In this document: piece by piece, positions 32,995 to 42,077 of the stretch
How positions within the stretch are numbered: position 1 is the first letter of the stretch
How the letters are laid out: every line of letters begins with the position of its first letter
Source of the DNA: Pseudomonas abyssi
GTDB lineage: Bacteria; Pseudomonadota; Gammaproteobacteria; Pseudomonadales; Pseudomonadaceae
Reading direction: 5' to 3'
Assembly: GCF_002307495.1 (NCBI RefSeq)
Contig: NZ_NTMR01000028.1
Coordinates: forward strand, 1 to 64,000
DNA length: 64,000 bases
Notes under the pieces: generated by a model
The model's database searches: none
Told to the model about the DNA's origin: nothing
The model's input: the letters and a program-made list of their open reading frames with translations, nothing else
Program-made: the position numbers and the translations under genes

Positions 32995-34266
32995 ATGCAT
33001 GCACCCAACAGCGAAGCAGCGATTGATCTAGCGGAGTTCCGCAGCGGATGGCGAGTCTTGATTCTTTCGTTAATCGGCATCGCCATCAGTATCAATGCGT
33101 CTCTTCTATACGGCTTCGGCACCCTGGTCATCCCTCTTCAAGAAGCCTTTGGCTGGGAGCGTGGAGCAATGCAAGCGGCTATTACGTTCTTGTTCGGCGG
33201 CGCGGTTATATCGCTGCAATTGGTCGGCTGGTTCAACCTCCGTTTCGGCATGAAGCGCGTTACCATTATCTCGCTTGTAGCCATTGCTTTCGGGTACCTG
33301 GCGACCACACAGATCGGCGGCTCTGTTTGGACTCTCTATCTAGCCTTCGCACTACTCCCCTTGTTGGGCATGGGCTGTCTCGCGGTCACCTGGACCCAGC
33401 TCTTGAACATGTGGTTCGACAAGAATCGCGGTCTCGCGCTCGCCATCGGACTTTCAGGTACCGGCCTCACTGCTGCTGTGGTTCCACCTTTAATGTCCTG
33501 GGGTATTGGCTTATGGGACTGGCGCGCAGCCTTCGTCATTCTCGCCCTGCTGAACTTGGCGGTGCTGTTACCGATAACGCTTTTTTGGTTTTCTCTGCCG
33601 CAAGGCTTGAAGGTAAGCGCAGAAGAAAAGGCGGGCCGTCTGGATACGAATCAATTGCCGGGCCTGACATTTGCTGAAGGTTTGGCATCTAGAAAGTTCT
33701 GGATCTGCAATCTCGCGTTGAGCCTAGTTATATCTGCCATCGTCGGATTGGTTACCAGCACTGTTCCCATGCTTCGTGACAAGGGTATTTCGGCAGAGAA
33801 CGCCGGCCTGATATTTGGCTGCTTTGGCGTATCACTGACGGCCGGCCGGATACTTATCGGGTATCTGCTGGACCGTGTATGGCCGCCGCTGGTATCCGCC
33901 ATCAGCCTATCCATGCCAGCCGTTGGCTGCCTACTGTTTCTCGGCGAAAGCAATGACTTTTGGCTGATGGCATTTGCCGCTGTACTAGTGGGTTTCGGTG
34001 CAGGTGCCGAGTTTGATATCGCCGCATTTCTAGTCGCCCGTTATTTCGGCATGAAGGAGTACGGGCGCCTGTTTGGCGTTCATCAAGGGCTGAATACCGT
34101 CGCCGCAGCACTAGCGCCCTTGCTATTTGCAGCATTCCTGAGCGCAACAGGCTCCTACTCATCGATGCTGATTTACAGCGTAGCTTGTACTGTCCTCGGC
34201 CCCTTATTAATTCTCACACTGGGTCGCGCACCCACCTTCAGGACTACCGGGGCTTTTTCCCGATAA
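32995..34266 (+). CDS. MFS transporter (monocarboxylate/OFA-like)
   Basis: 423 residues from the ATG at 32995, which has AAAGG 8 nt before it; an ATG at 32980 is in frame but has none. Twelve predicted membrane segments; conserved loops FGWERGAMQAAITFLFGG and LLDRVWPPL, and a GAGAEFDIAAFLVARYFG segment characteristic of this acid-transporter group. Likely a carboxylate uptake permease. Followed by a 2Fe-2S ferredoxin (27-bp gap) and its reductase, so uptake and first oxidation may be co-expressed. Confidence 0.88.
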   Translation: MHAPNSEAAIDLAEFRSGWRVLILSLIGIAISINASLLYGFGTLVIPLQEAFGWERGAMQAAITFLFGGAVISLQLVGWFNLRFGMKRVTIISLVAIAFGYLATTQIGGSVWTLYLAFALLPLLGMGCLAVTWTQLLNMWFDKNRGLALAIGLSGTGLTAAVVPPLMSWGIGLWDWRAAFVILALLNLAVLLPITLFWFSLPQGLKVSAEEKAGRLDTNQLPGLTFAEGLASRKFWICNLALSLVISAIVGLVTSTVPMLRDKGISAENAGLIFGCFGVSLTAGRILIGYLLDRVWPPLVSAISLSMPAVGCLLFLGESNDFWLMAFAAVLVGFGAGAEFDIAAFLVARYFGMKEYGRLFGVHQGLNTVAAALAPLLFAAFLSATGSYSSMLIYSVACTVLGPLLILTLGRAPTFRTTGAFSR

Positions 34267-34293
34267 CTGCAAAAAAATAACAGGAGAGCACTC

Positions 34294-34614
34294 ATGCCCA
34301 CCATCACGCTCATTGAACACAATGGTACAGAGCATCAAGTAAACGCTGAGATAGGACAGTCTGTTATGCAGGCGGCGCTGGCTGCCATGGTTCCCGGTAT
34401 TCAAGGCGACTGCGGCGGTGCCTGCAGTTGCGCTACTTGCCATGCGTTTGTGGATGATGCTTGGCTATCGGGCATGCCAGAGCTACAGGAGTCAGAGTCG
34501 GACATGCTTGAGTACGCAAGCGAGCGTCAGGCAAATAGCCGACTCACCTGCCAACTGACGGTGAGCGCCAATATGGAAGGGATGATCCTGCGGCTCCCAG
34601 AATCTCAATACTGA
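34294..34614 (+). CDS. [2Fe-2S] ferredoxin (putidaredoxin/adrenodoxin type)
   Basis: 106 residues. Cluster ligands Cys40, Cys46, Cys49 and Cys86 (C-x5-C-x2-C...C), the spacing of vertebrate-type ferredoxins that reduce P450s. An extra Cys44 lies within the first loop. RBS AGGAG before ATG. Fifteen bp separate it from the reductase gene, so the two form a P450 electron-transfer chain, presumably for the P450s at 8664 and 38798. Confidence 0.93.
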   Translation: MPTITLIEHNGTEHQVNAEIGQSVMQAALAAMVPGIQGDCGGACSCATCHAFVDDAWLSGMPELQESESDMLEYASERQANSRLTCQLTVSANMEGMILRLPESQY

Positions 34615-34629
34615 GCAGCGAGAGCAAAC

Positions 34630-35865
34630 ATGTCGATTTCTTCAGTAGTGATTGTCGGCGCAGGCCAGGCCGGCTTTCAGGTCGCAGCTTCTCTGCGACA
34701 AGGCGGGTACACCGGAGCCATCACTCTTATAGGCGATGAACCCGGCCTGCCTTACCAGCGCCCGCCACTATCAAAAGCCTACCTGCTGGGCAAGATAAAG
34801 GCGGACAATCTGGCATTTCGCCCGGCCACCTTTTTCAGCGAGCAGAATATCGAGCTGTTGCATACGCGTGCGGTCGAGATAGACCGCCAGAACCAAAATG
34901 TGGTGCTGGCCAATGGCAACAGCGTTGATTACGATCATTTGATTCTTGCCACGGGCGGTCACAACAGGTTGTTATCCATCCCCGGGGATGATGTTGAGGG
35001 GGTGTATGGAATAAAAACCCTGGCTGATGCCGATGCGCTCTCCCCCCGAATGAGCGCGGCGAGTAACGTAGTTGTAGTGGGCTGCGGATTTATCGGACTG
35101 GAGTTTGCCGCTGTCGCTGCGGCATTGGGAAAATCAGTCCAACTGGTTGACCGCGGAGACCGCCTCATGGCGCGCGCAATCTCCCATGAAATGTCGGCAT
35201 TGTTCCTCAATGCGCACCAAAGCTGGGGGGTAAAATTTCACTTCAATCAAGGCGTCAGCCGAATAACCCATGCCAACGGAAAAGTAACCGGCGTGGTGAA
35301 GGAGAACGGCGAAGAGTTGCCGGCTGACCTTGTGGTGTATGGCATCGGCATCATCCCGAACATCACCTTGGCAGCCGAGGCTGGCCTTGAGATTGACAAT
35401 GGTATTAAGGTCGATGCCAACCTCTTAACCAACGATCCCCATATTTCCGCTATTGGCGATGTGGCATGCTTCCCGTGCATACACAACAACGGCGAACACA
35501 CCCGCATAGAATCCGTGCCCAACGCTATGGATCAGGCCCGGAGCGTTGCAGCAAGACTGCTCGGGAAACCGTCGCCGTTCATCGCCACGCCTTGGTTCTG
35601 GACCGATCAGGGGAATCTCAAGCTGCAGATCGTTGGCTTGTCTACCGGCTTCGACACCACCGTCACGTTAGGCGACCCGAGTTCGCAACAGTTTTCCGTG
35701 CTCTGCTTCCGCAAGGATCACCTGATTGCGGTTGAGTCCTGCAACCGGCCAAGTGATCACATGGCCGGGAAGAAACTGCTTTCTCGTCCAGCCGAACTCA
35801 CCATCAGTGAGGCCAGCACCCCGGGCTTCGATCTCAAAGCCTGGGAAATAGCACACCGTACATAA
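34630..35865 (+). CDS. NAD(P)H:ferredoxin reductase, FAD-dependent
   Basis: 411 residues, class of putidaredoxin and rubredoxin reductases. FAD loop VVIVGAGQAGFQVA, conserved LPYQRPPLSK, NAD loop VVVGCGFIGLEFA, and second FAD contact AIGDVACFP. Passes electrons from NADH to the ferredoxin encoded just upstream. Final gene of the operon; a strong terminator follows. Confidence 0.94.
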   Translation: MSISSVVIVGAGQAGFQVAASLRQGGYTGAITLIGDEPGLPYQRPPLSKAYLLGKIKADNLAFRPATFFSEQNIELLHTRAVEIDRQNQNVVLANGNSVDYDHLILATGGHNRLLSIPGDDVEGVYGIKTLADADALSPRMSAASNVVVVGCGFIGLEFAAVAAALGKSVQLVDRGDRLMARAISHEMSALFLNAHQSWGVKFHFNQGVSRITHANGKVTGVVKENGEELPADLVVYGIGIIPNITLAAEAGLEIDNGIKVDANLLTNDPHISAIGDVACFPCIHNNGEHTRIESVPNAMDQARSVAARLLGKPSPFIATPWFWTDQGNLKLQIVGLSTGFDTTVTLGDPSSQQFSVLCFRKDHLIAVESCNRPSDHMAGKKLLSRPAELTISEASTPGFDLKAWEIAHRT

Positions 35866-35879
35866 CAAGTTGATCGTGT

Positions 35880-35917
35880 AGCCCCCGATAGTCTGCTGGG
35901 CTTGAGGGGGCTTTTTT
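35880..35917 (+). terminator. Rho-independent terminator of the ferredoxin-reductase operon
   Basis: Stem AGCCCCC (35880-35886) / GGGGGCT (35906-35912) followed by TTTTTT, 14 bp after the reductase stop. Confidence 0.88.
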
Positions 35918-36027
35918 AACGTCCCCCACCAGCTGTCTCGCTAGCAAAAAACAATACCCACTCTTGAAACCGACACGGCGCCTGACTGAACGCCGCTTGC
36001 ACGTGTCATTCGATAGGACTCTCCGCT

Positions 36028-37257
36028 ATGACGCTTCCTGAGAAGGTACCGCTGCTCCCCGGCTGGCTATTTTTACTCGCCATGCTGACGGCCCTTTCGC
36101 CGCTCTCCGTCGACCTTTACTTGCCAGCCTTCCCGGTAATTGCGAGCCAACTGCAAGTCAGCTCGTCGGAGGTGCAAATCACCTTGGCCGTATTTCTTCT
36201 GGGAATGGCATTTGGGCAGTTGCTCTACGGCCCGCTCAGCGACCTCTACGGCCGCAAGCCACCGCTCTATGCAGGGTTAACCTTATTCTTCATCGCATCA
36301 ATTGGCTGTGCCTTCGCAGCGGATCTGACAACGCTGACCGCCGCACGCTTTTGCCAGGCGCTGGGCGGGGGAGCTGGCGTAGTCATCAGCAGGGCTGTCA
36401 TCCGCGACCGAACCTCCACTGTACAGGCCGCGAGAGCCTTTTCGATGCTAATGTTGATGTTGGGCCTCGGGCCTATTCTGGCACCGCTTGCAGGCGGAGC
36501 TTTGCTGCTGGCAGTCGGCTGGCGCGGTATTTTCATGACGCTGGCTGCCTGTGGACTGGCGCTGCTGCTGGGTGTCCATTTTTGCATGCGGGAAACCTCA
36601 CCGAGTCTCGGCAACGGCAGCAAGCCGAAACTACGTTCCGCATTCAATCAATACCTGAGCCTGGCCTGTGACTGGAAGTTTATGCGGTTTGTCCTGGTAG
36701 GTGCGTTACCTTTTGGCGGGATGTTCGCGTATGTATCCGGATCCCCCAAGATCATCATCGACCTCTATGGTATCCAACCTAACCACTTTGGCTGGTTCTT
36801 CGGCCTCAACGCTTTTGGCATGATTGTTGGCTCACAACTGAACGCGAAACTGGTCGCTCGCTACGGCCCTGCCACTTTGCTCAAATATGTGCTTCTTGCG
36901 CCAGCAATCGCAACCCTAATGGCGACGCTGTCCACTTGGGCAGGCACTATCAACCTGTCGCAGCTTATGCTGTGCTTTTTTATCTACATGACCTCCATGG
37001 GCCTGTTGACACCCAACGCGGTAGCCTTGGCAATGGCAAGTCAGGGCCACCGCGCCGGCTCTGCCTCATCAGTCATTGGGTTCATACAGTTCTTGTTCGG
37101 CACTTTGGCCGTGGGCATCGTCAGCCTGTGGATGAGCCCAAGTGCATTGCCGGTTATCACTGTAATGCTTGGCCTCAGCGCCGCCAGTTTGCTATTGCAT
37201 CGTATCAGCCAGCCAAACGCGCCCGGTCAAATCACCGAGCAATTTGGCAAAAGTTGA
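36028..37257 (+). CDS. Bcr/CflA-type MFS multidrug transporter
   Basis: 409 residues, 12 membrane segments. Family marks: LTALSPLSVDLYLPAFP at the N-terminus, LYGPLSDLYGRKPPL (loop 2-3 motif A) and QALGGGAGVVISRAVIRD. Drug:proton antiporter family; in this setting it may export toxic pathway acids, but it may be unrelated. It stands alone between two terminators. Confidence 0.92.
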   Translation: MTLPEKVPLLPGWLFLLAMLTALSPLSVDLYLPAFPVIASQLQVSSSEVQITLAVFLLGMAFGQLLYGPLSDLYGRKPPLYAGLTLFFIASIGCAFAADLTTLTAARFCQALGGGAGVVISRAVIRDRTSTVQAARAFSMLMLMLGLGPILAPLAGGALLLAVGWRGIFMTLAACGLALLLGVHFCMRETSPSLGNGSKPKLRSAFNQYLSLACDWKFMRFVLVGALPFGGMFAYVSGSPKIIIDLYGIQPNHFGWFFGLNAFGMIVGSQLNAKLVARYGPATLLKYVLLAPAIATLMATLSTWAGTINLSQLMLCFFIYMTSMGLLTPNAVALAMASQGHRAGSASSVIGFIQFLFGTLAVGIVSLWMSPSALPVITVMLGLSAASLLLHRISQPNAPGQITEQFGKS

Positions 37258-37282
37258 AGCCTCGCCAAAGCGTGAGTATGGC

Positions 37283-37320
37283 CCACAAAAAACCGCTGCC
37301 AGGGCAGCGGTTTTTTGTGG
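37283..37320. terminator. Strong bidirectional terminator
   Basis: Perfect 18-bp inverted repeat (37283-37300 and 37303-37320) with AAAAAA and TTTTTT runs in opposite arms and GC-rich CCGCTGCC core, between the convergent MFS and SnoaL-like genes. Confidence 0.93.
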
Positions 37321-37336
37321 CTCAGTAGAGCAGGCA

Positions 37337-37690
37337 CTATTGTTTTATAAAATAACGCACGCTCACTGTATCTTCCTCGAACCGGTACAGCTCAATCGTC
37401 TCAATTGAGCCACTGCCGTCCCGCATCACATTACGATGGTGACAGGCGGCTTCATTCGAGCCGAGAATACTCACCTCTACCTCCACCGAAAAGCGGCTAT
37501 TTTGCTGGTCCCACATAGCTTCAAGTACAGGCCAGCCATCCGCCGCCGGGCGCCCGACGTACTCAATGCTCAAGCCCTTTGGGGCAACCTGCCGATAATG
37601 CTCGAAGAAGCCTTCACGGTTACCTGAATTCCAACAGGCGATTTGGCCGTGTAAAAAGGCGTCTATGTCTTTTTGGTTTAAGCCTGGCAT
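37337..37690 (-). CDS. SnoaL/NTF2-like small protein
   Basis: 117 residues from the ATG at 37690 (GGAG 8 nt upstream; the frame is open to 37777 but that part overlaps the previous gene). The fold is suggested by DIDAFLHGQIACWNSGNREGF at the start, the conical-barrel core VEVEVSILGSNEA and the end IETIELYRFEEDTVSVRYF. Such proteins include isomerases, cyclases and hydratases of terpenes and steroids. It is the last of three genes behind the P450 at 38798 and may act on its product; no catalytic residue is assigned. Confidence 0.7.
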   Translation of the reverse strand: MPGLNQKDIDAFLHGQIACWNSGNREGFFEHYRQVAPKGLSIEYVGRPAADGWPVLEAMWDQQNSRFSVEVEVSILGSNEAACHHRNVMRDGSGSIETIELYRFEEDTVSVRYFIKQ

Positions 37691-37739
37691 CACATTCCGC
37701 TCCTGTTTTTGCCCTCGAACAGTCGGGCGATTGAGACTG

Positions 37740-38771
37740 TCATAGATCCGCACCGCGCACGTTACGCGCTGAGCCATTACGGCGATCGGACTCTCCCCAC
37801 GCCAGCCAGTGGTCTGGTTCGCGTGTATCCCCTACTCTGCGCCAGCGACCTTCCTGCTGGGCTGTAATCGGAAAGCCGCCAACAAAGTCCGCCATTTCAC
37901 CCTTTTCGTCCGGCAGAAACTCCCACTCTTCGCTGCCGTCCAAAACAATTCGCGCATTGTCCAGGAAGTAACTACCGTCCTTATGCACTGCCAAGCCCTC
38001 GATATCGGTGGTAGTACGCACCTCGCCTTTTTCATTGTTTAAGATGGCGTAACCAAGGTTGTCATGGCCGACCATGAAAGATCCCGAGTCGAATGTACCG
38101 TCCTTGTATACCGTGGCAAAAGACCACCAGATGACGTGCATTTTGTTGTTTACCACCAAGTCTTTCTTGAAATGTATGGCTCCACCTTCTGCCATATACA
38201 CTTGGTCCAGTGCCATCAGGCCTTTCACTTTCCGCCCTTCGCACACGCCGGAAAGGCTCCACAGTTGCGAGACATAAAACGTGCCCCACTCAACACCAGG
38301 CAAATACCATTGCATACCGCAGCCAACCGGCTTCCCCTGCAGCTCATACAGCCCCTCTTCCACCCACTTGATATGCTCAGCAGAGGCTTCCAGTAACCAG
38401 GGGTTGCCCTCTTCTCCGGGTAGGCTGGTCCAGCGCACCGTATCCCCATCCAGTTTCTGCGTTGGCATTGGCGTCAACGCCTGCTTTGCCATTCGCTCGG
38501 TATCCATACGAATATGCTGGCCGTCAATCCGCGTAGACTGATAAAAAAACCGCGTCGGGTTGGGCGTACCTGTAGGGGCCATTACCGAGCGAACAAATGA
38601 GTAGATGTGCCCTTCATCATCACGTACAGAGCCAAAAGGCATGCTCTTGCTCAGCAACAGGCCGAAGAATGAGCGCGTTTCATTCAACGCCGGCCCAGTG
38701 GTTTTGCATGGGCCAACTAGCTGCTGGTAAACAAAGTCGCCACGCTCGGGGATGTTTTTGTAAGATTTCAT
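37740..38771 (-). CDS. Uncharacterised protein encoded next to P450
   Basis: 343 residues; I do not recognise a named family. It has no signal peptide, membrane segment or cofactor motif. Composition is rich in Trp, Gly, aromatic and charged residues, with many short beta-like repeats in the second half (VIWWSFATVYKDGTFDSGSF, GEVRTTTDIEGLAVHKDGSY), as in lipocalin-like or hydroxyneurosporene-synthase (CrtC/AttH)-like barrels that bind terpenoids. It starts 26 bp after the P450 stop, so the two are surely co-transcribed. A role in binding, hydrating or rearranging the P450 substrate or product is possible. Confidence 0.6.
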   Translation of the reverse strand: MKSYKNIPERGDFVYQQLVGPCKTTGPALNETRSFFGLLLSKSMPFGSVRDDEGHIYSFVRSVMAPTGTPNPTRFFYQSTRIDGQHIRMDTERMAKQALTPMPTQKLDGDTVRWTSLPGEEGNPWLLEASAEHIKWVEEGLYELQGKPVGCGMQWYLPGVEWGTFYVSQLWSLSGVCEGRKVKGLMALDQVYMAEGGAIHFKKDLVVNNKMHVIWWSFATVYKDGTFDSGSFMVGHDNLGYAILNNEKGEVRTTTDIEGLAVHKDGSYFLDNARIVLDGSEEWEFLPDEKGEMADFVGGFPITAQQEGRWRRVGDTREPDHWLAWGESDRRNGSARNVRGADL

Positions 38772-38797
38772 ACTGGTATTCCTCCGCTAAGGTTGCA

Positions 38798-40075
38798 TCA
38801 ATCCCAAATCACATGAATGGATTTCGCACCTCGCAGTTGAGCCCCTGCGATGACAGGCGCAGGCATACTTGGGTCCAATCGGATGTTTGGAAACAGATCC
38901 AGAATTGCGTTGATCGCGCAATTGATTTCGACCTTGGCAACAAACTGACCGATGCACATGTGCGCCCCCCAGCCGAAGCCGAAGGAAGGCTTCACCTTTC
39001 GATCAATATCAAACTGATCTGCGTTGTCGAAGACATCTTCGTCTCGGTTGGCGGATATCACCATGCACTGAACCAAGCCCCCCTTGGGAACCAGAACGCC
39101 ACCCACCTCGACGTCTCTCGAAGCCTGACGAACCTTGAAAGTTGCTACAGGCTCATAACGCACAGTTTCGTCGATCAACTTGCCAATCAAACCCCGATCT
39201 CTTTTCACTCGTTCCAGCAGCTCTGGCCGCTCAAGCAACAGTGTCATGATCGAACTGAAGGTGCGTGTGGTTGTTTCTCCAGCGGCGGGTAACAAAGAGC
39301 GCACGAAGGTAGTTACCTCATGGTTATCCAGCGCACGGCCTTCATATTCAGCGTTGATCATTCGACTGATCAAGTCATCGCCCTTTGCGCCAGCAGCCCG
39401 TTTTGTCACCACAATTTCCATTATCGCGTCATACAGGTTCTTAACCGCTTTACCGGCAAAGGCACCATAGATACGCGCTTTCTCCGGATCGATCTGGTTG
39501 GCGGCCACCAGCGCGAGAGCCCAAGTAGCGTATTGTTTGAATTTATCTGGGTCGTCGCTTGGAAAGCCCATCAGCGCGTACATCTCACGGATGGGGAAAT
39601 ACAACCCGAAATCCATCAGGTTGGCTTTCTTGTCTGCCTGCATTGGCTGCAGAAACTCTTCCCGAATCACCCTGTCGATTTCCGGTCGCCACTTGTTGAC
39701 CGTTTCCGGCATGAACACTGGCTGCAACAGGGCCCGTGTACGACGATGCTGTTCACCGTCCATGGCTAACACAATCAAACCGTCGAAGAACGCGCCCAGC
39801 CCTTCGGCAATAAAACCGTTGGTGAAGGTTTCTGCGTCGCGCAGCACCGCCATCACGTCTTTGTGCTTGAACAGCGTGACAACGCATTTGGCCGCCTTGG
39901 CACCAGCATTGGTTGGCACACCCAGGTAACTATCTACGAAGTCGCCACGCATAACTGGGTCGTTAATCCGCTTATCCCTGCACAGCCCGTGGATATCGAC
40001 TGCTGAGCCAAGATAGGTATCTGAAACCGCGTGATAAGCCTGCTCGATATCAAGCTCGTTCATTTCCGCTGACAT
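38798..40075 (-). CDS. Cytochrome P450 (second paralogue)
   Basis: 425 residues. Oxygen-binding AAGETTTR, ExxR in DETVRYEP, haem loop FGFGWGAHMCIGQ with Cys374. Long identical stretches with the P450 at 8664 show a recent duplication with some divergence, mostly in the first 60 residues and around residues 200-220 (substrate-contact zones). The two probably oxidise different positions or different congeners of one scaffold. The electron partners encoded at 34294-35865 are near. It starts the operon P450, uncharacterised protein, SnoaL-like protein. Confidence 0.93.
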   Translation of the reverse strand: MSAEMNELDIEQAYHAVSDTYLGSAVDIHGLCRDKRINDPVMRGDFVDSYLGVPTNAGAKAAKCVVTLFKHKDVMAVLRDAETFTNGFIAEGLGAFFDGLIVLAMDGEQHRRTRALLQPVFMPETVNKWRPEIDRVIREEFLQPMQADKKANLMDFGLYFPIREMYALMGFPSDDPDKFKQYATWALALVAANQIDPEKARIYGAFAGKAVKNLYDAIMEIVVTKRAAGAKGDDLISRMINAEYEGRALDNHEVTTFVRSLLPAAGETTTRTFSSIMTLLLERPELLERVKRDRGLIGKLIDETVRYEPVATFKVRQASRDVEVGGVLVPKGGLVQCMVISANRDEDVFDNADQFDIDRKVKPSFGFGWGAHMCIGQFVAKVEINCAINAILDLFPNIRLDPSMPAPVIAGAQLRGAKSIHVIWD

Positions 40076-40150
40076 TAGTGGTTCTCCCTGTGACCTTCAG
40101 GTCTTTTGTTATAGTCACGCTTGTAATCGCGGGTAAGCGATACAGCCGAC

Positions 40151-41743
40151 TTAGGAATTATTCGACAAAAACTTGGACGCCCGCTTGGCTGCAAGCTTGC
40201 CGGCCATACCATTGACTCCTCCGCCCGGGTGGCTGCCTGCGCTACCCAGATACAGCCCGGAAACCGGGAGAGTATCGCCACCCAGCCCATAGGCTGGCCG
40301 CATAGTGCTCGAACGCATGGTGGTGGTGTCGATATGGACTACACAGCCATTCACTGTATTTAGCCGTTCTGTGAAGTCCGGTGCTGCCTCGATACGGCGG
40401 CCAATGACATGACCATCGATGCCATCCACGTAGTCAGCCAATTGGCGCAACACCTGGTCTGCCACAGTCTCCCTTAGCGCATCCCAGCCTGCTCTGGGGT
40501 TGACAGGCATGACTGGCGGATAGACATATACGATGTCCTGGCCGGCGGGCGCTTGAGCCGGATCCGCCGCACTAGGGACCGCAAGCGTAATGTAGGGGTA
40601 CCTGGGAACTTCGCCACGCTCACAGGCGGCGAAGCTTTCAAGTACTGCGTCTTCCGTACCGATCAACATGACCGTCTTGCGCAAATCAATTCCGTCGCCG
40701 CGGATGGCCTCATAGCGTGGAACCGACAACAAACCGTCAAGCGCGACATCCACTTTCAGTGGGCCCGAGCCCTTCGCGTTGGCAGGAGCCATGGCTACCC
40801 GTGTGAGCAGGTGGGCAGGCATTTCGCCCGGGGTTACCATTTCCAGCGCTACCTTGGGGTGACAACCTGCTATCACCGCGGGCGCAGTGAAAGTGCGCCC
40901 ATCAGCAAGCCGTACGCCTTCGATTTTGCCCTGCGAAGAGATGATTTCAGTCACAGTGGCAGACGTAATCACCTTGCCACCCAGCTCCTCGAGACGTGAG
41001 CACATTGCGTTACTCAATTGCTGCATACCGCCCCTGACCCGTCCCACGCCAAAGCGGTGCAGAAACCCAAGTAGCGCATAATAGATACCGCCGCCATCAG
41101 CCCGAATATCACCTGCCAGTCCCGTCAGCGCGCACATCGCGGAAACGGTCACCGGGTGCTCGAAACGTTCCTTGGCAGCCTGATGAGCGGACCCTGTCAT
41201 CAGCGCCATGAGTTCAGGCTTAAGGCGCCGGTTCTTCAGCGCCACGCCTAGAACTTTAAGCTTACTTGTCAAGTTGAACCGCGCGGGATCTACCCGCATC
41301 ATAGGCAGGGCTATATCCATGAACATGTCGATAACATCCATGAACTCAAGAAATGCAGCAGCATCCTTGTGGCTAAACCGCCGAATTTCATCTGCTGTTT
41401 TTTGCCGATCTCGCCAAAAGATCAACGAGCTTCCATCGGGGTGTAAATAGACATAACCCGGCGACAACTCGATAGAGTCAAAGCCGTGGTCGGCCAAGCC
41501 TAGCTCCTCCGGTACATGGGAGTGCACGCGCATCGACATCATGTCGAGCGCACAAGGATGCACCAGATGCTCCGGCGCCTCAGGGATGAGATAGCCGGAC
41601 GACGCCATCCCACCCACCTTGTCCAACGCCTCGAGAACAAGAACACGCTTGCCCTCAAGGCCAAGATAGCAACCCGCTGAAAGGCCATTGCTTCCCCCGC
41701 CCACGACAATCACGTCGAAATCGGTATTTTTGTTATTCATCAA
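40151..41743 (-). CDS. Phytoene-desaturase-like FAD-dependent oxidoreductase
   Basis: 530 residues, of the PYROXD2/CrtI-like amine-oxidase superfamily. N-terminal FAD loop VIVVGGGSNGLSAGCYLG, then EALDKVGGMASS, and a C-terminal FAD contact GLYLGSAGSHPGGGVNGMAG. It probably desaturates or isomerises a cyclic terpenoid or hydrophobic acid. It lies 75 bp upstream of the P450 gene on the same strand and may lead that operon. Its 5' side shares the long 41744-42376 region with the divergent DUF1329 gene. Confidence 0.86.
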   Translation of the reverse strand: MMNNKNTDFDVIVVGGGSNGLSAGCYLGLEGKRVLVLEALDKVGGMASSGYLIPEAPEHLVHPCALDMMSMRVHSHVPEELGLADHGFDSIELSPGYVYLHPDGSSLIFWRDRQKTADEIRRFSHKDAAAFLEFMDVIDMFMDIALPMMRVDPARFNLTSKLKVLGVALKNRRLKPELMALMTGSAHQAAKERFEHPVTVSAMCALTGLAGDIRADGGGIYYALLGFLHRFGVGRVRGGMQQLSNAMCSRLEELGGKVITSATVTEIISSQGKIEGVRLADGRTFTAPAVIAGCHPKVALEMVTPGEMPAHLLTRVAMAPANAKGSGPLKVDVALDGLLSVPRYEAIRGDGIDLRKTVMLIGTEDAVLESFAACERGEVPRYPYITLAVPSAADPAQAPAGQDIVYVYPPVMPVNPRAGWDALRETVADQVLRQLADYVDGIDGHVIGRRIEAAPDFTERLNTVNGCVVHIDTTTMRSSTMRPAYGLGGDTLPVSGLYLGSAGSHPGGGVNGMAGKLAAKRASKFLSNNS

Positions 41744-41911
41744 AGTATCTCCCTACTGGGCTGACTCAGGTTTTCCTCTACCAAACACCTGCCGACAGAG
41801 TCCTTGCTACGCCCAATAAACAATGCGTCCGATACCCACTGGCATCACCACGCATGAACATTCGCCGTCCGCTGTATACGGCAATCGGGAACGTAACAAG
41901 AAAGAACCGGA

Positions 41912-41958
41912 GGCGCTGGCTATCCGTTTTACCGGGCGTAAAACGGATAACCAGCGCC
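41912..41958. repeat. Long hairpin, 21-bp arms with one mismatch
   Basis: Arms at 41912-41932 and 41938-41958 are complementary at 20 of 21 positions, with a 5-nt loop (CGGGC). Core on the left: GGCGCTGGCTATCCG. It has no T-run and lies upstream of genes on both sides, so it is not a normal terminator. It could be a REP-like mobile palindrome, a protein site or an RNA structure. Confidence 0.75.
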
Positions 41959-42027
41959 CTGACGTGCGAGCAAAGAGCAAAACAACCCTTCCTCTCGCTT
42001 CAAGCATCCCGACAGAATAATTCCAAT

Positions 42028-42077
42028 TGTAGAATTTCAATCTGCATATGGAATTATTTTCAATGCTCTGCTAGGGT
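42028..42077 (+). promoter_or_regulatory. Conserved 50-bp promoter block, copy A (DUF1329 gene)
   Basis: Begins with TGTAGAATTTCAATCT and contains TGGAAT (42049-42054), 17 nt, TAGGGT (42072-42077), a weak sigma-70-like pair. It is identical to the block at 56639-56688 (minus strand) at 40 of 50 positions without gaps. The TGTAGAATT part matches the element beside tetR (16300). The inverted repeat AATAATTCCA/TGGAATTATT encloses the first half. Confidence 0.65.
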
